A stretch of DNA of 64,000 bases from BJGV01 sp965205785 (GTDB lineage Bacteria > Pseudomonadota > Gammaproteobacteria > Burkholderiales > Nitrosomonadaceae): the NCBI GenBank assembly GCA_965205785.1, contig OZ242188.1, positions 1,922,001 to 1,986,000 of the forward strand. The letters run 5' to 3'. Below, piece after piece: positions 17,988-26,288 of the stretch (position 1 is its first letter; each line of letters starts with the position of its first letter). The position numbers and the translations under genes were made by a program. The notes below the pieces were generated by a model. The model was given only the letters and a program-made list of their open reading frames with translations. It was not told the origin of the DNA and did no database searches.

Positions 17988-19042
17988 TGAATAATATATT
18001 TCCATGGCAAGATAAAATTTGGCAAATTCTGGCTAAGAATAAAGTTTCTTTAGGTCATGCAATACTGTTGAAAGGGAAAAAGGGTATTGGCAAATTAGGA
18101 TTTGCCAGATCTCTTGCTAAATTTTTATTATGTGAAGATCCACCTTCAGAGGGTATAGCTTGTGATAATTGCCCTAGCTGCAGATGGTTTGAACAAGCAG
18201 GACATCCGGATTTTTATCTAGTTGAACCGGAAGCCTTATCAGAATCATCTAGTGAGGTTAAAGAAATAGAAGGAACTAACAACAAAAATAAACTGAGTAG
18301 TACAAAGCTAAGCAAGAAACCTAGTAAGAAAATTAGTGTTGCACAAATTCGTTCTCTAGGTGATGTAATCAATATGTCAAGTCATCGTAGTGGTTACAAG
18401 ATAGTTTTAATTCATCCAGCAGAAACAATGAATGTAGCAGCTGCAAATGCACTTCTAAAAAATCTAGAAGAACCACCACCTCAAACTTTATTTATCCTTG
18501 TAACACACCGACCACATGATTTGTTGCCAACAATACGCAGTCGTTGCAGGCAAATTGCAATGCCAGTTCCAGATCTTAGTTTAGCTATCAACTGGCTTGA
18601 ACAACAGGGTATAAAAGATGCTCGGGGTAGTCTTGCTGCAGTCGGTTATGCTCCTCTTGCAGCACTAGAATTTAATGATAGTGAATATTTTTTGCAGTAT
18701 GAGAATTTTATCAATCATATCAGTGCATTAAAAAGTTTAAATCCAATATTGCTTGCAGAAGAAATGCAAAAATCTGATTTACCAACTATAGTAAACTGGC
18801 TACAAAAATGGTGTTATGACTTAATGAGTTTTCGTACAACAGGACAGATTCGTTACCATTTATCTATGCAGACTAAAATAAAGGTATTGGTTCTAAAAAT
18901 TGATCCGCTTCAACTTGCCAGATATTTGCGTAATTTAATAGATATGCAGCGATTAGCGCATCACCCTCTTAATCCTAGGCTTTTCTTAGAAGAGATTTTA
19001 ATTTCTTATGCTATGTTGATGGCTCCAGCCCGCAATAATTAA
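17987..19042 (+). CDS. holB: DNA polymerase III delta' subunit
   Basis: A 351-residue clamp-loader subunit of the AAA+ family. A P-loop-like GKKGIGKLG is at about 30-38. The zinc module cysteines are C49, C59, C62 and C65. The sensor region reads NAANALLKNLEEPP and is followed by a TIRSRCR motif. Residues about 80-110 form a Ser/Lys-rich insert. It loads the beta clamp together with delta and tau/gamma. It is translationally coupled to tmk. In many proteobacteria a small pilZ gene follows holB; here a tatD-like gene follows directly. Confidence 0.93.
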   Translation: MNNIFPWQDKIWQILAKNKVSLGHAILLKGKKGIGKLGFARSLAKFLLCEDPPSEGIACDNCPSCRWFEQAGHPDFYLVEPEALSESSSEVKEIEGTNNKNKLSSTKLSKKPSKKISVAQIRSLGDVINMSSHRSGYKIVLIHPAETMNVAAANALLKNLEEPPPQTLFILVTHRPHDLLPTIRSRCRQIAMPVPDLSLAINWLEQQGIKDARGSLAAVGYAPLAALEFNDSEYFLQYENFINHISALKSLNPILLAEEMQKSDLPTIVNWLQKWCYDLMSFRTTGQIRYHLSMQTKIKVLVLKIDPLQLARYLRNLIDMQRLAHHPLNPRLFLEEILISYAMLMAPARNN

Positions 19043-19086
19043 CCCACTTAAATTTATTTGTATCGAAATAGGATTTTTATTTAATT

Positions 19087-19851
19087 ATGTTTATTGACTC
19101 ACACTGCCATCTTGATTTTCCAGACCTTGCAAATAATCTTGATAAGATTTTTGAGAATATGGAAGCTAATAAGGTTAGCCATGTTCTGTGTGTAAGTGTT
19201 AACTTGGAAGATTTTCCAAAGGTACTTTTACTTGCTGAGAGTTATCCAAATCTTTATGCTTCAGTCGGGGTTCATCCTGACTATGAAAATCTAACTGAGC
19301 CACAAGCCGAAGAGTTAGCTTCCTTAGCCCAACATCCCAGAATTATTGCAATAGGCGAGACGGGGCTAGACTACTCACGTCTAAAAGGTGATCTTGAGTG
19401 GCAGCGAAATAGATTCCGAGAGCATATACGTGCTGCTCGTCAAAGTAATAAGCCACTTATCATTCATACTCGTGAAGCAGCTACTGATACTTTACGAATC
19501 ATGGCAGAGGAGGGTGCAGATCAGGTTGGAGGTGTGATGCATTGCTTTACTGAAAGCTGGGAAGTTGCACAGCAGGCAATAGAGATGAATTTCTACATAT
19601 CATTTTCCGGTATAGTTACATTTAAAAATGCTGTTGCCCTAAAGGAAACCGCTAAAAAAATTCAAATTGAAAGAATGTTAATTGAAACAGATTCTCCATA
19701 TCTGGCGCCAGTTCCATATCGTGGCAAGACTAATCAGCCCGCATTTGTACGACACGTAGCTGAAGAGATAGCAAGCTTACGTAGCATTAATATAAATGAA
19801 GTGGCTCAGTCTACGACGCAGAACTTTTTTAATCTTTTTAAGGACGCTTGA
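19087..19851 (+). CDS. TatD-family metal-dependent hydrolase/DNase
   Basis: A 254-residue TIM-barrel amidohydrolase-fold protein. Metal-binding motifs are visible: DSHCHLDF at the N terminus (HxH), IGETGLDY with the metal Glu, IIHTREA, MHCFTES, and ETDSPYLAP with the C-terminal Asp. TatD/YcfH-type proteins are 3'-5' exonucleases or DNases; in this tmk-holB context it is probably the YcfH-like paralogue. It is followed without a gap by the next gene. Confidence 0.9.
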   Translation: MFIDSHCHLDFPDLANNLDKIFENMEANKVSHVLCVSVNLEDFPKVLLLAESYPNLYASVGVHPDYENLTEPQAEELASLAQHPRIIAIGETGLDYSRLKGDLEWQRNRFREHIRAARQSNKPLIIHTREAATDTLRIMAEEGADQVGGVMHCFTESWEVAQQAIEMNFYISFSGIVTFKNAVALKETAKKIQIERMLIETDSPYLAPVPYRGKTNQPAFVRHVAEEIASLRSININEVAQSTTQNFFNLFKDA

Positions 19852-20430
19852 ATGTCAAACACACAAGCTTATACTGAAGAAGAATTTGCAAAACGTTTTC
19901 CCAATGAGGATAAAGATATAAAAGAAATGCTTGGCCTGGGTTATGTGCCTAAGCTATTTCGAACTGCAATAGCTATTGATCCAGCATTAGCTGCGACATC
20001 ATGGAAAATGGTTAGAGCTATTTTGTGTACTGGAAAATTATCACGAGCCCTGAAAGAAATGATTTTTGTTGTAGTTGCAAATGCCCGTGATTGCCAGTAT
20101 TGCTCTGTTGCGCATCAGGCTATGGCATTGAAATATGGCTTAGAGTACGGTGTAAATCAACAATTAACTAGGGACCTAGAATCAATTCAGCCTGATTCAA
20201 CTAGAGAGATACTAAAATTTGCTGTATGTCTTGCACAAGGGAAAGGAAGCTATAGAGAGGCTACTGATAAAATGTTAAAGAATGGTGTGAATCAGGAAGA
20301 TATCCCTGAAATAATTGCTATGATTTCATGTTCAAATTATATGGTTACATTAGCAGATGGTCTTATGGTGAAGCCTGATGAGCATTTCTACGAGTTAATT
20401 GAGAATGCTAAAAACAATGCTGTAGCTTAG
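19852..20430 (+). CDS. AhpD/carboxymuconolactone decarboxylase-like peroxidase-related protein
   Basis: A 192-residue all-helical protein of the AhpD-like superfamily. The redox motif C81-x2-C84-x3-H88 (DCQYCSVAHQ) is intact, as in alkylhydroperoxidase D-type proteins. The ATG follows the tatD-like stop directly, so translation is coupled. It probably acts in peroxide reduction or thiol redox, but the substrate and partner are unknown. Confidence 0.8.
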   Translation: MSNTQAYTEEEFAKRFPNEDKDIKEMLGLGYVPKLFRTAIAIDPALAATSWKMVRAILCTGKLSRALKEMIFVVVANARDCQYCSVAHQAMALKYGLEYGVNQQLTRDLESIQPDSTREILKFAVCLAQGKGSYREATDKMLKNGVNQEDIPEIIAMISCSNYMVTLADGLMVKPDEHFYELIENAKNNAVA

Positions 20431-20471
20431 TTCTGTAGATTTTATGTAAGCAGGAGATAAATGTAAAATAA

Positions 20472-20732
20472 CTAATTTACAGTAACAAGACAGCTTTCCA
20501 GCAGTTTTCTTCTTCCGGAATTCTTTTCAGTTACCAAATTACTTGCAGCAATTACATGTAGAGGATCAACTCCAATCAAATGTGCTAATTTAATACACAT
20601 TGGGTCAGGTAAGCCTCTTTTATGCTGTTTCATTTTTCTCATATTTGAATCATTTTGCTCTAGATATGAGGCAAGTTTGACCTGGTTTCCTGCGGCATTT
20701 TCCCCCATTTCTATATATTCTTTAAGATCCAT
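20472..20732 (-). CDS. Small phage-type helix-turn-helix protein (86 aa), paralogue of the 23389-23760 gene
   Basis: An 86-residue protein whose sequence (DLKEYIEMGE, then GNQVKLASYLEQND, then PMCIKLAHLIGVDPLHVIAASNLVTEKNSGRRKLLESCL) is the same family as the gene at 23389-23760. I relate both to short YdaS/DUF3693-like regulators common in filamentous-phage and prophage regions; this is from memory and needs a profile search. It stops after the conserved domain and lacks the hydrophobic tail of its paralogue. Reading on past its TAG gives a short hydrophobic stretch, so the tail may have been lost by a point mutation. It lies next to, and convergent with, the tmk operon. Confidence 0.6.
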   Translation of the reverse strand: MDLKEYIEMGENAAGNQVKLASYLEQNDSNMRKMKQHKRGLPDPMCIKLAHLIGVDPLHVIAASNLVTEKNSGRRKLLESCLVTVN

Positions 20733-21401
20733 AGTGCAATTCCTTTAACTAATTGTATTTAATTCGAGTACAAGTTATAGGTCTAAATTAACTCATAAAT
20801 TAATCAAACTCAGTTAAATATGACCAAAGCAAAGTTATATCTGTTTATATCGGCGAAAAGACAAAATTATTTAAAAAATCTGTTCTGTTAGCTTATTTAA
20901 TAAAAACTAGAAATGAGTAGGGGAGAGTAACAAAACTATTAAATTATAAAATTTTTTAAAAACTAAAAAATACAAATAAGGTACAAATGTAAGGAATCTT
21001 AGTTATGTTAAATAGAATAAAATTATGTAATATTAATAATTTAATTTAATATAAATAATTAACTGATTGATATATAATATTTATAAGTAATATTATTTTA
21101 TTAAATTTTACTGTCTTTTTATATTATGTGATTTTTTAGGATTTTCTAAATGGTCATACAAGGAAAAATAATGGCATCCGTTAGGTTTAATATCCCTAAC
21201 TGTATTTTGTGCACAATAGTAGAATTAGATTAAGCTGATACTATTTTAAATAAGTTATTTCAATGAGGTAGGGGGTATACACTTTAATAAGGTTTAAATA
21301 AGATATTTATCTTATGGATTATAAATGAATATAATCTAGGAATTTACGAGGTATTTATTATTGGAGATCTAAATTCTAATAATTTTGGTGGTATTAGATA
21401 T
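20733..21401. other. AT-rich region without a supported gene
   Basis: About 670 bp of very AT-rich sequence with many stops in all frames. The only minor signal is a 20-27 residue frame ending at 21233, with an AAGGAA box before ATG 21171. I do not regard it as a gene without further support. Confidence 0.5.
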
Positions 21402-22220
21402 TTAGCATGATATATTTTCTTTCCATTGAATTAGCTTATCTTTAAGTACTGTTTCATTATAATATTCCATGCGTTGGATATATATGTTAATGTAATTTAT
21501 ATAAAGCAATATCACCCCTTTTTTCAGATAATCTGTCACTTTATTTAAATCTATTGGTAGTGAATTATGTCTCCAGTAATACCCTTGTTCTATAAGCTCT
21601 GCATCAGGGCCTTTAAAATTATCTACATAATAGCGTGAGGACTCTTCATTACCCGCGATTTGACCAGTTCTTTGTAAATAGATAAACCTTGCGGGAAAAA
21701 GTATTGTTTTGGTTGTATAAACAACTCCCTTTTCAGCTATGCGTCTGCAATTATGAAATTCATCAATTCTCTCTTGATTTGCAAGATAACTAAGCGAAAA
21801 TGTTGAGCTTGCAATCTCAAGCTCCTTCCTAGTTGGTTTGACCAATATCTGCCTGATATCTTGACCTGAAAGGAGCTGGCCATGATCAATAAGGTCTAAT
21901 CGATCAAAAGGCGGGTAACGACCCGCATCTATTACGCCATTTAATGATTCAACGGATCCCCAGAAAATTGAGATATTGTTTTTTACTGAAGGAAATGCTT
22001 TATGTGCTGCAGATAGTACATCTTTGATCTTTTCTCTAGCATTATCTAGTGGCCCCTCAATAATGATCCCTAGGTCAATATCACTTGCTATATCACTAAA
22101 TCCGCCTCGTGCAAGGCTTCCCATAACATATACAGATACTTCATTCTCTTTAAAAGTGTCTTGAGCAAATACTACAATATGGTTCACAAGGGACTTAATT
22201 TCAGAATTATTTGTTTTCAT
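21402..22220 (-). CDS. Nucleotidyltransferase-domain protein of unknown substrate
   Basis: A 272-residue protein with a minimal DNA polymerase beta-type nucleotidyltransferase fold at its N terminus. It has GS at residues 34-35 (VMGSLARGG) and the metal-binding pair D47-x-D49 (SDIDLG). The remaining roughly 150 residues are helical and aromatic-rich, as in aminoglycoside or small-molecule adenylyltransferases and MNT-type proteins. No HEPN partner gene is adjacent, so a classic HEPN-MNT toxin pair is not supported. It lies in the gene-poor islet between the two phage-type regulators. Substrate is unknown. Confidence 0.65.
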   Translation of the reverse strand: MKTNNSEIKSLVNHIVVFAQDTFKENEVSVYVMGSLARGGFSDIASDIDLGIIIEGPLDNAREKIKDVLSAAHKAFPSVKNNISIFWGSVESLNGVIDAGRYPPFDRLDLIDHGQLLSGQDIRQILVKPTRKELEIASSTFSLSYLANQERIDEFHNCRRIAEKGVVYTTKTILFPARFIYLQRTGQIAGNEESSRYYVDNFKGPDAELIEQGYYWRHNSLPIDLNKVTDYLKKGVILLYINYINIYIQRMEYYNETVLKDKLIQWKENISC

Positions 22221-22332
22221 TTAGATTAAGGTCAAAATTGCTCACATTGGTTATTCTGCCTTTAATACTTTTGATTATAAAGTAATCATTTAATGAAGAT
22301 AGACAGGGGGCTATCGAAGTTGTACTAATGAT

Positions 22333-22370
22333 AAAGGAGAAGCTGTCATATTTTTGACGGCTTCTCCTTT
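22333..22370. terminator. Strong bidirectional hairpin terminator
   Basis: A 16-bp stem with one G-T wobble (arms 22333-22348 and 22355-22370) and a 6-base loop, flanked by A and T runs on both sides. It lies downstream of the 22449-23276 gene and before the start of the nucleotidyltransferase gene, so it separates these two reverse-strand genes. Confidence 0.75.
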
Positions 22371-22448
22371 AAGGCCTGATTCTGCTAACAATTAGTAGAA
22401 ATTTGTAGCTAGTTAATTGTTAGTTTAGCATTCAGGAAAGATCCTTTT

Positions 22449-23276
22449 TTACTTAGATTTATCCCCAGGCGAGGATTTCTCTTTTTTTGGTTTGCTTTCA
22501 GTTGCAGCTTCAGTTTTTTTAGGCTTACTTTCAGCTGCAGGCTCTACTTTTTTTGGTTTGCTTTCAGTTGCAGCTTCAGTTTTTTTAGGCTTGCTTTCAG
22601 CAACTGGCTCTTCTGTTACTGTAGTTTCTCTTTTGGACAATGATCTTATATCCCAATCCTTCAAAAAATTAAATTTTGATTTCAGTAGCACTTCAATCCA
22701 GTCATCTTTATATTCTGTGTTTGATGTAGCTGTATTAGATGCAGTTGTATTTGATGAAACATTATTAGCCTGAGTAGGGGCTTGGTTACATGATTCATTC
22801 GAGCAAAGGCAAGATGTAACACATGATTTTAGGTCTTGCCATTCAAGCCGGTAACTATTATTGACATCCTCTTTCATACGAGAAGCTAACGCAGATGAGT
22901 CTGCTTTTAACTGATCCGTAACAGCAGATAATTTTTTTAAATCTAATGTATCCCATTCGTTTTTATATATAGATTTATTAAAGCTAGTAATATCAGAGAT
23001 CAGATGTTGATTTTCACATCCCAGGTTTAATTCATCTATTAGTTGTTGCGAGTTTTTATGCATTTCATCTATTTCATTATTTGCTTCCTGTGACAGGAGT
23101 TTCCCCTTGTGATTGGCAAGAATGAAGTGACGTAGTTCAGTCCATGATTCTGTTATGGAGTCAAAGGTTTTAATTTTATTATTAATAGTGCCTTGCCTAG
23201 AATCACTCATGATTACCATTTTATATAGGCAAAAACCAGCTACTACCCCAATGATCAATAATATTACTTCAAACAT
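22449..23276 (-). CDS. Membrane-anchored protein with Lys/Pro/Ala-rich C-terminal repeats (275 aa)
   Basis: The N terminus is one transmembrane helix (EVILLIIGVVAGFCLYKMVI). A charged, probably helical domain rich in Asp, Ser and Lys follows to about residue 155, then a short Cys-containing stretch (CVTSCLCSNESC) and an Asn/Thr linker. The tail holds four copies of an 11-residue unit of the type ESKPKKTEAAT, encoded by 33-bp repeats. I recognise no family. Such tails usually extend across the periplasm or bind a polyanion. It lies between the nucleotidyltransferase and the second phage-type regulator, all on one strand. Confidence 0.6.
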   Translation of the reverse strand: MFEVILLIIGVVAGFCLYKMVIMSDSRQGTINNKIKTFDSITESWTELRHFILANHKGKLLSQEANNEIDEMHKNSQQLIDELNLGCENQHLISDITSFNKSIYKNEWDTLDLKKLSAVTDQLKADSSALASRMKEDVNNSYRLEWQDLKSCVTSCLCSNESCNQAPTQANNVSSNTTASNTATSNTEYKDDWIEVLLKSKFNFLKDWDIRSLSKRETTVTEEPVAESKPKKTEAATESKPKKVEPAAESKPKKTEAATESKPKKEKSSPGDKSK

Positions 23277-23388
23277 AATAAACTGCCTCCTTTGACGTTT
23301 AATTTATCAGAAATGTATCTTAGATGGTTAAAATTATTTAGATTTCGTAGTTATTGGCTTCAGCTTTGTTAGCTAAAACCTGTTAAAT

Positions 23389-23760
23389 TTAATTGTGATG
23401 TATAAATTGAATTGGTGATATAGGTGGTGCATTGTTCTGTAACGTTGACTTTGCCTCGGAAGTGGTTGAATTTGCTGCCAGAAGCACTGCGAATGCGATA
23501 CTGGTCAAAGTTGCTAAACATCCTTCAAAAATTTTTCTTCTCTCCGGGTTTTTCTCGGTAACTAAGTTACTAGCCGCAATTACTTCAATTTCAGTTACTC
23601 CTACCAGCTTGGCTAATTTTATACACATTGCGTCAGGAATGCCCTGAGTGCCTCTTTTTGCGTTCCTTATATTTGCTGGGTTCATCATAAGAAATTCTGC
23701 CAGTTTTACTTGGCTTCCTGCTTCCATTTCACCCATTTCTATATAGTCACGTAGATTCAT
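23389..23760 (-). CDS. Phage-type helix-turn-helix protein with C-terminal hydrophobic tail (123 aa)
   Basis: Residues 1-78 are clearly paralogous to the 86-residue protein at 20472-20732 (NLRDYIEMGEMEAGSQVKLAEFL, then CIKLAKLVGVTEIEVIAASNLVTEK). They look like a YdaS/DUF3693-type DNA-binding domain. Unlike that copy, this one continues into a hydrophobic helix (TLTSIAFAVLLAANS) and a short polar tail, so it may be membrane-tethered. A GGAAGGA box precedes the ATG. Family assignment is from memory. Confidence 0.65.
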   Translation of the reverse strand: MNLRDYIEMGEMEAGSQVKLAEFLMMNPANIRNAKRGTQGIPDAMCIKLAKLVGVTEIEVIAASNLVTEKNPERRKIFEGCLATLTSIAFAVLLAANSTTSEAKSTLQNNAPPISPIQFIHHN

Positions 23761-24054
23761 AGTTATCCTTCCTGACAGTCGAGATTTAATCGGATTAAAT
23801 TATATCTGTTTGTAATTTTTAGTCAAGAAAGAGCATACTAGAGTACTCATAAAGTATATATATTTAATGTCACTAACCTATAAACTCTCATCTGATTTAT
23901 GAAATATAGACGCTAAATAATTAATTAACATGTGTTTGTTGTAAATTATTAATAAACACTTTCTCCTAACAATAACACGTGTTTTAATGTTGTTTTATTG
24001 GATGTTTATTATTATGGAATTACCGGATTTAGAACTTAATAGAAGAGCCCATAG

Positions 24055-24954
24055 ATGAATCGAACTACAATTATTATTGCAGCCATAGCTTTTATATCAG
24101 TGATTATTTTGAATAATGAAATTCAAAAACATGAGATAGCCTTAAAAGTACAAAAAATGGATTTAGATCAAATGAAGGTTAATGTTGCAAATACTGCACA
24201 GAAAACACTTGAAATGAGTAAAGACATAGCTAAATTTCGTCTACTACATGGAAAAATATTAGCTTCTTGGGACGAAAAATTTGGGAAACAAAAGATTCAG
24301 AAAGAAGACAAACGTGCGCAATCTGTAAAGAAACAAAAGACTCAGATAGTAATTAAGCTTCAGAAAGGAAAAAAACGTGAGCAAACTGTAAAGAAACAAA
24401 AGATTCAGATAGCAAGTATACGTGAGCAAGCTGTAAAGGAACAAAAGATTCAGATAGTAAGTAAACGTGAGAAAAATGTAAAAGAAAGACCAGAATTTAA
24501 TTATTCTAAGATTTCTAAAGAGCTTCACCCATCCTTAGATTTAAGTTGTAATCACAACATTGTTAAACCAACCGAGACCAAAAAAAATGCAGTTATCATA
24601 GGTTGTATGATTAAAAACAATGGTGTCCATAATGTTTATATTGTTCCACTTAGAATAACTATGCTTGAACATATGGAACAAAGAATGATTGATAATGCGA
24701 TTGAAAGTACAGATTATCTTTATCCAACAATTTCTGCGCCTGGTAATAACAGTAACAGGAAGCAGTATAAAGTAACACTCACAGAGCACGGAGTTGCCCG
24801 ACTTAAGAAAGGATATTCTTTTCAGATTTCTTTTAAGGCCTCAACTGTAGAATCAGGACTTAATAAAATAAAGAGGCAGGTTAAAGGGGCGATAAAAGAT
24901 AGTAAACTTAAAGAGATGTCAGAATTTGATTACGATTATGTGATGGCCATATAA
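24055..24954 (+). CDS. Membrane-anchored coiled-coil protein with 15-residue repeats (299 aa)
   Basis: An N-terminal transmembrane helix (TTIIIAAIAFISVIILN) is followed by a long Lys/Gln-rich coiled coil to about residue 150. The coiled coil contains near-identical 15-residue repeats of the type REQTVKKQKIQIVSK, encoded by 45-bp units around 24380-24480. The C-terminal half (about 165-299) looks like a compact beta-rich domain (NAVIIGCMIKNNGVHNVYIVPLRI). No family is recognised. It is the only plus-strand gene of the islet and follows about 290 bp of non-coding sequence. Confidence 0.6.
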   Translation: MNRTTIIIAAIAFISVIILNNEIQKHEIALKVQKMDLDQMKVNVANTAQKTLEMSKDIAKFRLLHGKILASWDEKFGKQKIQKEDKRAQSVKKQKTQIVIKLQKGKKREQTVKKQKIQIASIREQAVKEQKIQIVSKREKNVKERPEFNYSKISKELHPSLDLSCNHNIVKPTETKKNAVIIGCMIKNNGVHNVYIVPLRITMLEHMEQRMIDNAIESTDYLYPTISAPGNNSNRKQYKVTLTEHGVARLKKGYSFQISFKASTVESGLNKIKRQVKGAIKDSKLKEMSEFDYDYVMAI

Positions 24955-25002
24955 ATTTTTGGGTTAAAAGTAAGTTTTAGCCATATCATTGCTTTTCTTA
25001 AC

Positions 25003-25042
25003 ATATCCTTAATATGCGTATAATATCCTTAATATGCGTATA
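25003..25042. repeat. Tandem 20-bp direct repeat, two copies
   Basis: Two adjacent perfect copies of ATATCCTTAATATGCGTATA lie in the non-coding gap between the coiled-coil gene and the HD-GYP gene. Probably a slippage product; no function is evident. Confidence 0.8.
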
Positions 25043-25112
25043 ATGTATATTATGTTAAATAGTGTATCTACTTATTTGATATGTACTAACCTATTCACAA
25101 ATAATAAAGTTT

Positions 25113-25270
25113 CTAACGTACTTCTTCATCTTTAAACAACTTTTGAATTTCAAGTATTTTATCTGTGTTTTTTAGTATTGCATTTACACAGTCGCGATCC
25201 AGTTTTGTATCAGCTAGTTGACCTAATTTAGCAAAAGCTTCTTCATTGCTCCAGGGATCTTTGTAAGTAC
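25113..25270 (-). pseudogene. Out-of-frame C-terminal tail of the HD-GYP gene
   Basis: Reverse-strand translation here reads TYKDPWSNEEAFAKLGQLAD and runs on to a stop at 25115-25113. This is exactly what normally follows DALTS in HD-GYP proteins. It is shifted by one base from the upstream frame; a missing base between 25270 and 25271 explains it (an expected CAA-CGT-ACT now reads CAA-GT-ACT). Restoring it gives a protein of about 381 residues. Confidence 0.75.
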
Positions 25271-26257
25271 TTGTGATGTTAAAGCATCAAAAATATCAGC
25301 TACTGAGCTAATGCGTGCTTCAATAGGTATTTCATCTCCCTTAAGGCCTTCAGGATAACCACTTCCATCAACTGCCTCATGGTGATACACGGCAATGTTT
25401 ATCAAAATATCAACATGACCAAAAGTACCAAGACCAAAATCTTTTAAAATAGCATTTATGATTTCGCCACCCTTTTCTGGATGAGTCATCATTACCTTGG
25501 TTTCCTCCTCATTAAGTTTACCAGGCTTACGTAAAATGCTATCAGGAATCCCAATTTTTCCAATATCATGTAGAGGTGAAAACATAAAAATATGTTCAAT
25601 TTGTTCATCAGTCAGCTGATGATACTTAGCTATTTCGCGAGCAATAAGACGTGCATAATGTGCGGTACGATCAATATGCGCTCCGGTTTCCATATCTCTG
25701 TAATGAGTCATATTACGGGCTACTCGTACCGCAGATAAGAGAGCACGAACGGCGGTCAGCTCGCTAATAGCCATTAAAGCAATTAAATGGCCATAAATAT
25801 CAATTTGTCGTAATACCTTTGGAATAAAGGAATTTGTTTGATTAGAATTAAAAAATAAAAATCCAAGGAAGGTGCCGCTTTGAAAAAGTGGCATGGTATA
25901 GCTTGCTTTATAACCCTTAGGAGCTAAATTTTTAGTATGCTCATGTTCTCCTTTAGCAAAAATAGCCAAATCCTGAACAAGTCTTGGGCAACGATGCTCA
26001 ATAATTTTGGTTAACGAGGGGGCTTCACTCAGTGGTACTTCGTAGGTAGTTAGCGGATCAGAACCAATGGTACTTTGCGTATAGGTTTTAAGTACATTTA
26101 TTTTATCGTCGAGTAAAGATATAGAAATACGATCAATAAATGGGAAATCTTGTCTAATTACTTGATGAAGAATACCTAATTTGTCAGATAACGATAGGTT
26201 ATCATGCAATTTAGCTAGTGTGTCTTGATGTGAAAAAAGTTCTTCCTGTTGCGTCAT
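25223..26257 (-). CDS. GAF/HD-GYP c-di-GMP phosphodiesterase, frameshifted near its 3' end
   Basis: As read, a 344-residue protein. Residues about 20-165 are a GAF-like sensor domain (MPLFQSGTFLGFLFFNSNQ). The HD-GYP domain follows: HIDRTAHYARLIAREIA, the HD pair H230-D231 in SPLHDIGKIG, HPEKGG, and HHEAVDGSGYPEGL. All catalytic motifs are before the frameshift at about 25270, after which the read frame ends in about 20 unrelated residues. The product may therefore still hydrolyse c-di-GMP to pGpG/GMP, or be unstable. A sequencing error is possible. It is transcribed next to uvrB on the same strand. Confidence 0.8.
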   Translation of the reverse strand: MTQQEELFSHQDTLAKLHDNLSLSDKLGILHQVIRQDFPFIDRISISLLDDKINVLKTYTQSTIGSDPLTTYEVPLSEAPSLTKIIEHRCPRLVQDLAIFAKGEHEHTKNLAPKGYKASYTMPLFQSGTFLGFLFFNSNQTNSFIPKVLRQIDIYGHLIALMAISELTAVRALLSAVRVARNMTHYRDMETGAHIDRTAHYARLIAREIAKYHQLTDEQIEHIFMFSPLHDIGKIGIPDSILRKPGKLNEEETKVMMTHPEKGGEIINAILKDFGLGTFGHVDILINIAVYHHEAVDGSGYPEGLKGDEIPIEARISSVADIFDALTSQVLTKIPGAMKKLLLN

Positions 26258-26288
26258 GTATGACTCCTAATTTACTACTGTTTTACTC

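Noticed and set aside
21402..22220. HEPN-MNT toxin-antitoxin system
   Set aside because: The nucleotidyltransferase motif is present, but no HEPN-domain gene is adjacent on either side.
25003..25042. CRISPR-like array
   Set aside because: Only two directly abutting 20-bp copies with no spacers and no cas genes.
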